Origin: CAZHAX01 sp964530325
GTDB taxonomy: Bacteria > Chloroflexota > Anaerolineae > B4-G1
Assembly: GCA_964530325.1 (NCBI GenBank)
Contig: CAZHAX010000035.1
Span: 1-10,849 of the forward strand
Length of the DNA: 10,849 bases
Direction: 5' to 3'
Under the pieces are notes generated by a model, which saw only the letters and a list, made by a program, of their open reading frames with translations, had not been told where the DNA came from and made no database searches. The stretch's first letter is position 1, and each line of letters begins with the position of its first letter. A program made the position numbers and the translations under genes. Positions 5,961 to 10,849 of the stretch are shown piece after piece.

Positions 5961-6221
5961 CTACGCTAGAGCTTCCCGCACCCAGCCAACGACTTCGTCG
6001 ACCTGCGGCACCCGCCCCGAGCAGACCAGCTTCTCGTTGATCACCAGCCCTGGAGTGCCCAGGATGGAGTATTCCGCAATCTCACCGTAGTCGGTCACGT
6101 GCTGGATCGTAGCCTCCAGCTCCGGCATCTCCCGCTCCAGCTGCTCCAGCGCCGCTGCTGTCCGCTGCTCGACCCTCTGGCAGTTCATGCAGCCCGGTCC
6201 CAGTACCTTGATACTGATCAT
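5961..6221 (-). CDS. Thioredoxin-like small redox-active disulfide protein
   Basis: An 86-residue single-domain thioredoxin-fold protein of the redox-active disulfide protein 2 type (Thioredoxin_3). The sequence opens with a beta strand (MISIKVLG) and the active site GPGCMNC, with Cys11 and Cys14. GTPGLVI carries the cis-proline (Pro57) that faces the active site, and the last strand and helix follow (KLVCSGRVPQVDEVVGWV). A third Cys at 67 is not part of the usual motif. The ATG at 6221 is preceded by GGAG about 11 bases upstream. No signal peptide is present, so it acts in the cytoplasm. It lies 16 bases after the zinc-ribbon gene and 34 bases before the candidate selenoprotein. In such ArsR/permease clusters the protein is thought to pass electrons or metal(loid)s to the neighbouring permease or thiol/selenol protein; this is inference. 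Confidence 0.9.
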   Translation of the reverse strand: MISIKVLGPGCMNCQRVEQRTAAALEQLEREMPELEATIQHVTDYGEIAEYSILGTPGLVINEKLVCSGRVPQVDEVVGWVREALA

Positions 6222-6237
6222 GGTAGCCGTTTCTCCT

Positions 6238-6471
6238 TCATTGTCCTTTGCTGCTATCGTCGCGGCAGGGACGGCGTCCTTCCCGCTCGCACTTCATGCA
6301 AGTATCCGTGACCCGGTTCGTCGAGTAGACCAGGCCGCAGGCGGGGCAGGTGACCTGGCGCATCGAGCTTCGCTTGTTGGGCTGCGACCTCAGTTCGGGA
6401 GGTAGATCGGCGAAACCGTCTCGCACGCAGGGGCATGGCTTGGGCCTGTCGCTCCTCTCGCCTGATCCCAT
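6238..6471 (-). CDS. Small zinc-ribbon protein of the ArsR/permease operon
   Basis: A 77-residue protein with a CPC pair at 13-15 and a zinc-ribbon core: C42-P-A-C45 and C58-M-K-C61 around GLVYSTNRVTDT. The ATG at 6471 has a good ribosome site (GGAG, 7 bases upstream). An internal ATG at 6363 would give only the 41-residue ribbon but has no clear ribosome site, so the longer form is preferred. Spacing to the permease (28 bases) and to the thioredoxin gene (16 bases) marks it as an operon member. Small cysteine-rich proteins with an SMRQVTCPxCG-like core occur in similar permease clusters as I recall them. A metal- or metalloid-carrier role is plausible but unproven. Confidence 0.75.
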   Translation of the reverse strand: MGSGERSDRPKPCPCVRDGFADLPPELRSQPNKRSSMRQVTCPACGLVYSTNRVTDTCMKCEREGRRPCRDDSSKGQ

Positions 6472-6499
6472 TGCTCGTCTCCACTCCGATACGTGTACT

Positions 6500-7858
6500 C
6501 TAGTCTACGAAGGCCCCGAAGATCAGCCCCGAGAGCGTGCTGAAGATCGTGACCAGGAGGACGTAGACGGCCGTCTTCTTCCTGCCGATGATGGAGTTGG
6601 TGATCAGGATCGACTGCAGGCTCAGCTCTGGATCGGCCAGCAGGTAGGCCAGGAGTGGGCCGCGGTGCATTCCCAAAGACAGGAACGTCTGAGCGATGGG
6701 TACTTCGACCAGTGTGGGGAAGTACATGAAGACGCCGAAGAGGACGCCGATCAGGTTGGCCCATACGGTGTTCTGGCCGGATAGCGATTCGATCCAGCTC
6801 TTGGGTATGATCATCCGAGCCATTCCGGCCAGGAAGACGCCCACCAGAAGCAGGGGCATGATCTGCCGGACGAAGCGCCAGGTCTCCCACAGCCACTCCT
6901 GCATCAGATGGGCCTGGAAGGCCTTGAGTGCCATCGACCAGACGAGGGCGATCAACACGAGCTCGGCGATCAGCTTGCCCGTGATACCCACGCTAAGGCC
7001 GTCCTCGGTAGCGGCGACCTGGAACGAGGCCAGTAATAGTGTCAGCGTGATCAGGCCCAGCGCCGCGAAGGTCCAGCCGGAAAGATGCTCGTCTACTCTG
7101 CTCAGCCCTTTCCAAGCGGTGAGGCCGATCGAGATCAGCAGCCCGATGAACAGCACGCCCTGCACGCTCACACCCTCGATGCCCAGGGCGGCGTTGGGCG
7201 GAACGATGCTGTCGAGCCACTCCTGCATTGAACCCGCCCAGGCGCCGGGCAGAGTGAACGTCGCGTAGCTGGTTGTCAGCACTCCTACCTGCAGCGTTCC
7301 GGCGATCAGCACCGCCAGCAGCAGGCCGAAGAACAGCCACGTGCGCGCCGGCACCTTCGCGCTGGCGGCAAAGACAAGGCTCCCGTTGGCGGCCTGGCTG
7401 CGCGCTTCGTCTTCCTCGCGGAAGAAGCGAGCCATGAGCAGGCCGATGCCGATGCCGAAGACGATAGAGAGCACAACTCGGGCCAGGGCGATGTCCATGC
7501 CGATCTGCACGCCGGTGAAAGAGATGGCCAGGATATTGACCGCTGGCCCCACGAAGAGGAAGGTGATCGCCGGTCCCAGCCCGGCCCCTTTCTTGTAGAT
7601 GCTGGCGAAGAGGGGCATTATGGTGCAAGAGCAGACGGCGAGCACGAATCCGCCCACAGCGGACGCCGGGTACGAGATCCACTTGGGCGCATTCCGACCC
7701 AGGTACTTGGTGATGGCCTCCTTGGGGATGAGAGCAGCAAGTGCTCCAGCGATGAAGAAGGCTGGCAACAGGCAGAGGAGGACGTGGGCAGCCAGGTATG
7801 CCGCCAGGCTGCCCAGTCCGGTCTGCAGCAGTGTGGCCAAGTACTCTACTGCTTTCAA
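6500..7858 (-). CDS. ArsP/DUF318 (YraQ-type) permease
   Basis: A 452-residue polytopic membrane protein with about ten hydrophobic segments. The family (permease PF03773; includes ArsP, an exporter of trivalent organoarsenicals) is recognised by the first-half motif FVLAVCSCTIMPLFASIYKK, with Cys76 and Cys78, followed by GAGLGPAITFLFVGPAVN. The second half carries the related MYFPTLVEVPIAQTFLSLG and GPLLAYLLADPELSLQS. The two similar halves flank a polar loop of charged residues at about 143-160 (FREEDEARSQ). The start is a TTG at 7858, chosen because GGAGG lies 6 bases upstream and the hydrophobic N-terminus begins at once. The gene follows arsR after a terminator and an inverted repeat, and heads a tight run of four genes. 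Substrate is not certain: organoarsenical or another soft metal(loid) is likely from the CxC and the ArsR context. Confidence 0.9.
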   Translation of the reverse strand: MKAVEYLATLLQTGLGSLAAYLAAHVLLCLLPAFFIAGALAALIPKEAITKYLGRNAPKWISYPASAVGGFVLAVCSCTIMPLFASIYKKGAGLGPAITFLFVGPAVNILAISFTGVQIGMDIALARVVLSIVFGIGIGLLMARFFREEDEARSQAANGSLVFAASAKVPARTWLFFGLLLAVLIAGTLQVGVLTTSYATFTLPGAWAGSMQEWLDSIVPPNAALGIEGVSVQGVLFIGLLISIGLTAWKGLSRVDEHLSGWTFAALGLITLTLLLASFQVAATEDGLSVGITGKLIAELVLIALVWSMALKAFQAHLMQEWLWETWRFVRQIMPLLLVGVFLAGMARMIIPKSWIESLSGQNTVWANLIGVLFGVFMYFPTLVEVPIAQTFLSLGMHRGPLLAYLLADPELSLQSILITNSIIGRKKTAVYVLLVTIFSTLSGLIFGAFVD

Positions 7859-7864
7859 GCTATC

Positions 7865-7869
7865 CCTCC
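7865..7869 (-). promoter_or_regulatory. Ribosome site that fixes the TTG start of the permease
   Basis: Minus-strand GGAGG stands 6 bases before TTG (7858-7856). No ATG or GTG with a comparable site is nearby, so the rare TTG start is well supported. Confidence 0.7.
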
Positions 7870-7882
7870 AGGTTCACTCTAG

Positions 7883-7906
7883 GGATATGCGCGGCAGTGC
7901 ATATCC
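7883..7906. promoter_or_regulatory. Inverted repeat upstream of the permease (candidate ArsR operator 2)
   Basis: GGATATGC (7883-7890) and GCATATCC (7899-7906) are perfect 8-base arms around 8 bases. It shares ATATGCA with the inverted repeat at the arsR promoter. It lies between the arsR terminator and the permease ribosome site. No clear -35/-10 pair was found here. Confidence 0.5.
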
Positions 7907-7911
7907 TAGGA

Positions 7912-7940
7912 CCAAAGAAACGGCCGCATTGCATGCGGCC
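7912..7940 (-). terminator. Rho-independent terminator after arsR
   Basis: The hairpin has arms GGCCGCAT (7922-7929) and ATGCGGCC (7933-7940) around TGC. On the minus strand it is followed by GTTTCTTT. It would end or attenuate arsR transcription before the permease, so the permease may need its own promoter or read-through. Confidence 0.7.
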
Positions 7941-7954
7941 TTCTCTGGGTTGAC

Positions 7955-8305
7955 TCACCTATTGCAGTGCGGGCAAGTACATGCTGATAGACGCTCCGGT
8001 TCTCCGACAGGGCCCAGAACGTCATCCAGCAGCTGTTTCACCTCATTATCAGCCAATCTATAGTAGACCAGCATGCCGTCTCTCTCGTCCTCGACCAAGC
8101 CTGCTTCACGCAACACCCGCAGCTGTTGTGACACGTAAGCCTGTGGCCGTTTGAGGACCACCTGTAGGTGGCAGACGCAGGCTTCCCGTTTGCGAAGCTC
8201 GTCCAGAATGTGCAAACGCACGGGGTGGGAGAGCACGCGGAAGATCGCGGACGCTTCCTTGTAGACGCTACCTCGAACCGCTGGGAGAGTTCCGACGCTA
8301 TGCAT
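7955..8305 (-). CDS. arsR: ArsR/SmtB family metal(loid)-responsive repressor
   Basis: A 116-residue winged-helix repressor. AIFRVLSHPVRLHILDELRK begins the fold; ACVCHL (Cys43, Cys45) matches the ELCVCDL metal-binding motif in the alpha-3 helix of arsenic-type sensors. The recognition helix is RPQAYVSQQLRVLREAGLV and the wing is ERDGMLVYYRL. The C-terminus adds CTCPHC (Cys109, 111, 114), which could form a further metal site. The frame stays open to 8344, but a consensus promoter lies inside that extension and places the transcription start near 8309. The ATG at 8305 is therefore used, giving a nearly leaderless mRNA. An inverted repeat around the start is the likely autoregulatory site. Binding of As(III)/Sb(III) or a similar ligand would release the promoter of the operon below it. 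Confidence 0.9.
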   Translation of the reverse strand: MHSVGTLPAVRGSVYKEASAIFRVLSHPVRLHILDELRKREACVCHLQVVLKRPQAYVSQQLRVLREAGLVEDERDGMLVYYRLADNEVKQLLDDVLGPVGEPERLSACTCPHCNR

Positions 8306-8316
8306 GGCTATGCATA
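8299..8316. promoter_or_regulatory. ArsR operator candidate 1
   Basis: TATGCAT (8299-8305) and ATGCATA (8310-8316) are perfect 7-base inverted arms around 4 bases. They cover the predicted transcription start and the start codon of arsR and touch the -10 box, so bound repressor would block the polymerase. Confidence 0.55.
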
Positions 8317-8344
8317 TTGTATGCCGGTCTACCAGCGTTGTCAA
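8316..8344 (-). promoter_or_regulatory. arsR promoter (TTGACA-17-TACAAT)
   Basis: On the minus strand TTGACA (8344-8339) and TACAAT (8321-8316) are 17 bases apart. The expected start, near 8309, is only a few bases from the ATG at 8305. Confidence 0.75.
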
Positions 8345-8357
8345 GGACGGGCTCTAG

Positions 8358-9164
8358 TCAAGCCGCCAGCAATCTCAACATCGTCTCTCCGGTGAGCATG
8401 CCGGCGTCGGCGGCTGGTTCCAAGAACGGCCGCACGTCGGCAGCGGCTGCACGCCAGTCGACGTCCTGCAGACGGCCTCGAACCGCCTGCCTCCAGCTGA
8501 CTGCACTCAAGGCTCCACCCGCCCAACCGGTTTGTGCCAGCGCGTTGTTGAGCAGCTTCAGATTCGGAGCAGGCCAGTCGGGATCGCTGAGATACCACAG
8601 AAGATCGTAGAGGTCACGCCCCTTGAGGTATGGGCGCTGCAGGATGGCGTGCAGCTTCCCTGCAAACAGCGAGGCCCGGTCGTGGTGCTGCAGCTGCAGC
8701 ATCACGTGACGGCGAACGACGGTAGTCGCCAAGCCGGCGCCGGCCGGCGGCTTCGTATCTACCTCCACCTTGATCGCCAACGTCTCCTCCCGGTTCGGCG
8801 AGAGCTGCAGATCGAAGGGAAGGCCTGGGAAGCGGACAAAGGCGCTGTGGACCGTTCGCCGGTCGCTGACCTTCAGGGTCACCTGGTAGCCCTCGGCCCG
8901 GAAGGCCCGCTCGGTATGCTGGAGATAGGCGCGGAAGTCGTATTGCTCTCGAGCCTGTTCCAGGGCGAAATCGAGGTCCTCCGAGTAGCGCGGAGCAGCG
9001 AACAGGAAGCGTAGCGCTGTGCCACCGCGGAAGGCGAGCGGGACGAAGGCGCCGGATCGCTGCAGCGATTCCAGAATGCGCGCCTGCAGGTACTCACGGG
9101 CTATGCTCAAGCCCTGGACCGGAGTGGGCGCTGCGCCGACGAGCGACATCAGGTAGTCCTTCAT
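8358..9164 (-). CDS. abiEii: AbiEii/AbiGii-type nucleotidyltransferase toxin
   Basis: A 268-residue protein of the type IV toxin-antitoxin/abortive-infection AbiE toxin family, a nucleotidyltransferase related to DNA polymerase beta. FRGGTALR (45-52) and RYSEDLDF (59-66) give the nucleotide-binding glycine turn and the D-x-D metal site, here SEDLD. AIKVEVD near 130-136 supplies the next conserved acidic positions, and KLHAILQR followed by KGRDLYDLLWYL (181-192) is the typical K-x-R-D-x-Y-D helix of the family. All key residues look intact. The ATG at 9164 overlaps the end of the antitoxin gene by 4 bases (ATGA type), so the two are translationally coupled. Characterised relatives arrest growth by modifying RNA (for example tRNA acceptor ends) when antitoxin falls, as in phage defence. 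Confidence 0.92.
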   Translation of the reverse strand: MKDYLMSLVGAAPTPVQGLSIAREYLQARILESLQRSGAFVPLAFRGGTALRFLFAAPRYSEDLDFALEQAREQYDFRAYLQHTERAFRAEGYQVTLKVSDRRTVHSAFVRFPGLPFDLQLSPNREETLAIKVEVDTKPPAGAGLATTVVRRHVMLQLQHHDRASLFAGKLHAILQRPYLKGRDLYDLLWYLSDPDWPAPNLKLLNNALAQTGWAGGALSAVSWRQAVRGRLQDVDWRAAAADVRPFLEPAADAGMLTGETMLRLLAA

Positions 9165-9802
9165 AGTTCTCTATACTCCGCTGCTTCGGCGCTCGCCAGC
9201 TTGGTGATGTGACGCGCGGCTCGCTCAAGCTTGGGGCTTCCGCTACCTCCGGCCAGTTCTGCCAGGCGGCTCAAGTTGAGTGGCTCCAGCGCTTGCAGGC
9301 GTAGTTCCTGCAGGTAAGCTGGATCGTCGGCACCTGGCTCTAGGTAGATCAGATCCAGGAGCGCCTTCTCGGGAAGAGCTACGAAGGCCTGTTGCCCGCC
9401 GGCCAGAGAGAGCCGCTCGTAGCTGTGAAACCAGCTGGTCTTGACATGACGAAACTCGAAGCTGCCCAGGGGCGTCTCCCAGTGGCGGGGACGTCCGGTG
9501 GTGATGCTCGTCGTCACCGGTGCAACGTCCGGGATCAAGCCGTAGTGGGCGAGCGCCGCCTGCAGGCTGACGTAGGAGGCGCGCACCAGCGCGTTGGCCA
9601 CGGCGAAAGGGTGGGGCTTGACCTTCTGGTAGGGCGGGGCCAGCGCGTACACGCCTCTGCGCAGCTGGTAGAGCCGCCCGCTGGCGGTCCAGCGGCTGAG
9701 CTGGCGCCGGATGTGCACGGGGTCTACGTCCCCGGCCAGGAGCAGGGCCGTCTCGAAGAGGGGAGCGTCACCGACGGTCGCCAGCAGTCCCTCGAAGCGC
9801 AT
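9161..9802 (-). CDS. abiEi: AbiEi-type antitoxin
   Basis: A 213-residue AbiEi-family antitoxin and transcription regulator. The N-terminal winged helix is clear (LFETALLLAGDVDPVHIRRQ and ending in the wing GRLYQLRRGVYALAPPYQK), followed by SYVSLQAALAHYGLIPD, TTSITTGRPRHWETPLGSF and the EKALLDLIYL helix usual in this family. The frame is open to 9895, but the ATG at 9802 is preferred: the N-terminus then matches the family, and a TATAAT box with an extended TGG lies 6 bases upstream, giving a leaderless mRNA. It stands directly before the toxin gene with a 4-base overlap. In known AbiE systems this protein represses its own operon by binding inverted repeats at the promoter. Confidence 0.92.
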   Translation of the reverse strand: MRFEGLLATVGDAPLFETALLLAGDVDPVHIRRQLSRWTASGRLYQLRRGVYALAPPYQKVKPHPFAVANALVRASYVSLQAALAHYGLIPDVAPVTTSITTGRPRHWETPLGSFEFRHVKTSWFHSYERLSLAGGQQAFVALPEKALLDLIYLEPGADDPAYLQELRLQALEPLNLSRLAELAGGSGSPKLERAARHITKLASAEAAEYREL

Positions 9803-9808
9803 GGCGAT

Positions 9809-9817
9809 ATTATACCA
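9809..9817 (-). promoter_or_regulatory. Extended -10 promoter of the AbiE operon (leaderless)
   Basis: The minus strand reads TGGTATAATATCGCCATG. The TATAAT box (9814-9809) with the TG-n extension lies 6 bases before the ATG at 9802, and no good -35 is present. GCCATG occurs on both sides of the box. Confidence 0.6.
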
Positions 9818-9925
9818 CACATGGCAAGTTACTGCGATGGGGTGAAGAGACAGCACGTTTGCACAGGTGCTACGTGGGGTGCAGGAGGGGGGCAAATCGA
9901 GTGGCGGTGCCGGGCCTGTAGCAGC

Positions 9926-10016
9926 AGTCCTCGGCTTGGGACCTCACAGCACAGGGTCACGTGTTTCACCATTACCCTGCGCTCTCCTATTGCCGAGAAG
10001 CCTGAGTGCGGATGTG
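9926..10016 (-). repeat. 91-bp dispersed repeat, copy B
   Basis: This is the ungapped partner of 5441-5531 (70/91 identical by hand count). Unlike copy A it has no tRNA sequence beside it. A GTGCGGA...TCCGCAC stem (10006-10012 with 10031-10037) follows at its right edge. Confidence 0.75.
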
Positions 10017-10061
10017 GAGGAGCATGCGCCTCCGCACGGATGCCGGGCATAGCGGCGGCAG

Positions 10062-10090
10062 TTGACGAGAGGGTGGGAAGAGGGTACAAT
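10062..10090 (+). promoter_or_regulatory. Promoter of the Phd-VapC operon (TTGACG-17-TACAAT)
   Basis: TTGACG at 10062-10067 and TACAAT at 10085-10090 are 17 bases apart. The start should be near 10097, about 35 bases before the GTG at 10133. Confidence 0.75.
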
Positions 10091-10094
10091 ACAT

Positions 10095-10116
10095 TCAAGT
10101 AATCAATCAAGTGATC
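10095..10116 (+). promoter_or_regulatory. Direct repeats at the transcription start (candidate antitoxin operator)
   Basis: TCAAGTAATC (10095-10104) and TCAAGTGATC (10107-10116) are tandem with a 12-base period, about one helical turn. They overlap the predicted start of the operon, a usual place for antitoxin autoregulation. Confidence 0.4.
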
Positions 10117-10132
10117 CAGAGGAGGTCTACTC

Positions 10133-10438
10133 GTGACGAGAACAGTGAGCGCCACCAACGCCCGGATCCAGCTGGGCGAGTTGATGCGCTGGGCCGTGGA
10201 AAGCCATAAGCCTGTAGTAGTCGAGCGCGGCGGGAAGCCGTACGTGGTCATGCTCTCAGTGCGGGAGTACGAGCGGCTGAAGGCAGCACAGGATGACAGC
10301 CGGGACTGGCGCGACTTGGTTGAGCTGTCCCGAGAGCAGATCCGGGGCGACCTGGGGGGGCGGGAACTGATACCACCTGAGGATGTGCTGCGACGCGGCA
10401 GGGAGGAGCGGGATGCCCAGCTCGCAGATCTGCGTTGA
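10133..10438 (+). CDS. Phd/YefM family antitoxin
   Basis: A 101-residue antitoxin of the Phd/YefM (RelB-fold) class. The N-terminal DNA-binding and dimer part is visible: VSATNARIQLGELMRWAVE, then PVVVERGGKPYVVMLSVREYERLK, the strand-turn-strand and helix that define the family. The C-terminal tail (about 56-101), rich in charged residues, is the part that wraps the toxin. The start is a GTG at 10133 with a strong GGAGG 8 bases upstream. The last 26 bases overlap the VapC gene, so the two are coupled. The pair would form a repressor complex on its own promoter, with the antitoxin degraded under stress to free the toxin. Confidence 0.92.
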   Translation: MTRTVSATNARIQLGELMRWAVESHKPVVVERGGKPYVVMLSVREYERLKAAQDDSRDWRDLVELSREQIRGDLGGRELIPPEDVLRRGREERDAQLADLR

Positions 10439-10841
10439 CGCTAGTCTGGTGATCCGGCTCGTCGCTGATCCGAGCGACATCAAGGTGCGCGCGCTCTGGG
10501 AGCAGTGGGATACCGAGGGCCGGAAGCTGGCGGCGCCTACACTGCTCTTCTACGAAGTGGGCAACGCGCTCTTCCAGTATGAGAGGGCTGGCCTGATGAG
10601 CAGCTCCTCGGTGCGGGCGGCGCTTGAAGCCGCCCTCTCGCTGCCGATTGAGTTGTACGGTGGGAGCGACCTGCACCGTCTGGCGGTGGAGCTGGCCGAG
10701 CACTTCTCACTAGCAGCTGCATACGACGCCCACTACCTGGCGCTTGCGGAGTCACTGGAAGCGGAGTTCTGGACCGCGGACGCGCGGTTGGTCAAGGCCG
10801 TTCAGGAGGATCTGTGGTGGGCCCATGCTGTGCAGGGGTAG
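10413..10841 (+). CDS. vapC: VapC-type PIN-domain ribonuclease toxin
   Basis: A 142-residue PIN-domain protein. The acidic metal-binding residues are in place: Asp9 (ICVDASLVIRLV), Glu48 (LLFYEVGNAL), Asp105 (AAYDAHYLALAE) and Asp123 (FWTADARLVK). The PIN fold acts as a Mg/Mn-dependent endoribonuclease; VapC toxins usually cut tRNA or rRNA, but the target here is unknown. The frame is open upstream to 10383; the ATG at 10413 is chosen because GGGAGGA precedes it at proper distance and Asp9 then falls at the normal position. It overlaps the antitoxin by 26 bases. The TAG at 10841 is 8 bases from the window end, and no terminator is in view. Phd-type antitoxin with VapC toxin is a common mixed pairing. 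Confidence 0.93.
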   Translation: MPSSQICVDASLVIRLVADPSDIKVRALWEQWDTEGRKLAAPTLLFYEVGNALFQYERAGLMSSSSVRAALEAALSLPIELYGGSDLHRLAVELAEHFSLAAAYDAHYLALAESLEAEFWTADARLVKAVQEDLWWAHAVQG

Positions 10842-10849
10842 GGTAGCGG

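Larger units (their letters stand above)
9803..10132. other. Intergenic region between the two toxin-antitoxin modules
   Basis: The 330 bases hold the AbiE promoter at the left, the second copy of the 91-bp repeat in the middle and the antitoxin promoter at the right. The remaining part (about 9830-9925) shows nothing I can name, and no ORF here is convincing. Confidence 0.6.

Noticed and set aside
8306..8344. 13-residue N-terminal extension of ArsR
   Set aside because: The arsR promoter boxes lie inside it, so it cannot be in the mRNA made from that promoter.

Overview
The window is GC-rich bacterial DNA from an accessory (island-like) stretch. The best guess at origin is Chloroflexota (Anaerolineae/Caldilinea-like). 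This is inferred from the secreted CSLREA/beta-helix protein that ends in a YLPLAMRGW tail, from the frequent GTAGGGGCG...CGCCCCTAC palindromes, and from integrase and AbiE types common there. No rRNA or housekeeping gene is present to prove it.

Layout, left to right. 1-401 (-): N-terminal part of a type I restriction HsdR subunit with its own promoter. 402-611: a cluster of palindromic repeats. 612-1784 (-): Fic-family AMPylator. 1785-2006: promoter plus further palindromes. 2007-2252 (-): catalytic C-terminal remnant of a tyrosine integrase. 2253-2789: no gene, but a near-consensus promoter and a long possibly structured leader. 2790-5249 (+): secreted repeat protein (CSLREA, about 20 Pmp-like beta-helix coils, choice-of-anchor end). 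5250-5602: a terminator hairpin, the 3' half of an initiator tRNA-Met, a 91-bp dispersed repeat and a consensus promoter on the minus strand. 5603-8305 (-): an ArsR-controlled operon. 8358-9802 (-): AbiEi/AbiEii toxin-antitoxin pair. 9803-10132: second copy of the 91-bp repeat and a promoter. 10133-10841 (+): Phd-type antitoxin and VapC PIN toxin.

The operon reads, in transcription order, arsR, permease (ArsP/DUF318 type), a small zinc-ribbon protein, a CxxC thioredoxin-like protein, and a last gene that a standard gene finder splits. That gene is open from 5926 to 5603 if two adjacent in-frame TGA codons (5821-5816) are read as selenocysteine. A hairpin with an 8-bp stem and a GGUC loop starts shortly after them, as expected of a bacterial SECIS element. 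The product would be a 107-residue protein with a Sec-Sec pair where related small proteins appear to carry Cys-Cys. This is the most interesting item in the window. The cluster looks like a thiol/selenol-based metalloid handling and export system under an ArsR sensor with cysteine metal sites.

The other genes are mostly conflict modules (HsdR, Fic, AbiE, Phd-VapC) and mobile-element debris (integrase fragment, split tRNA, dispersed repeat). This suggests a site where elements have come and gone.
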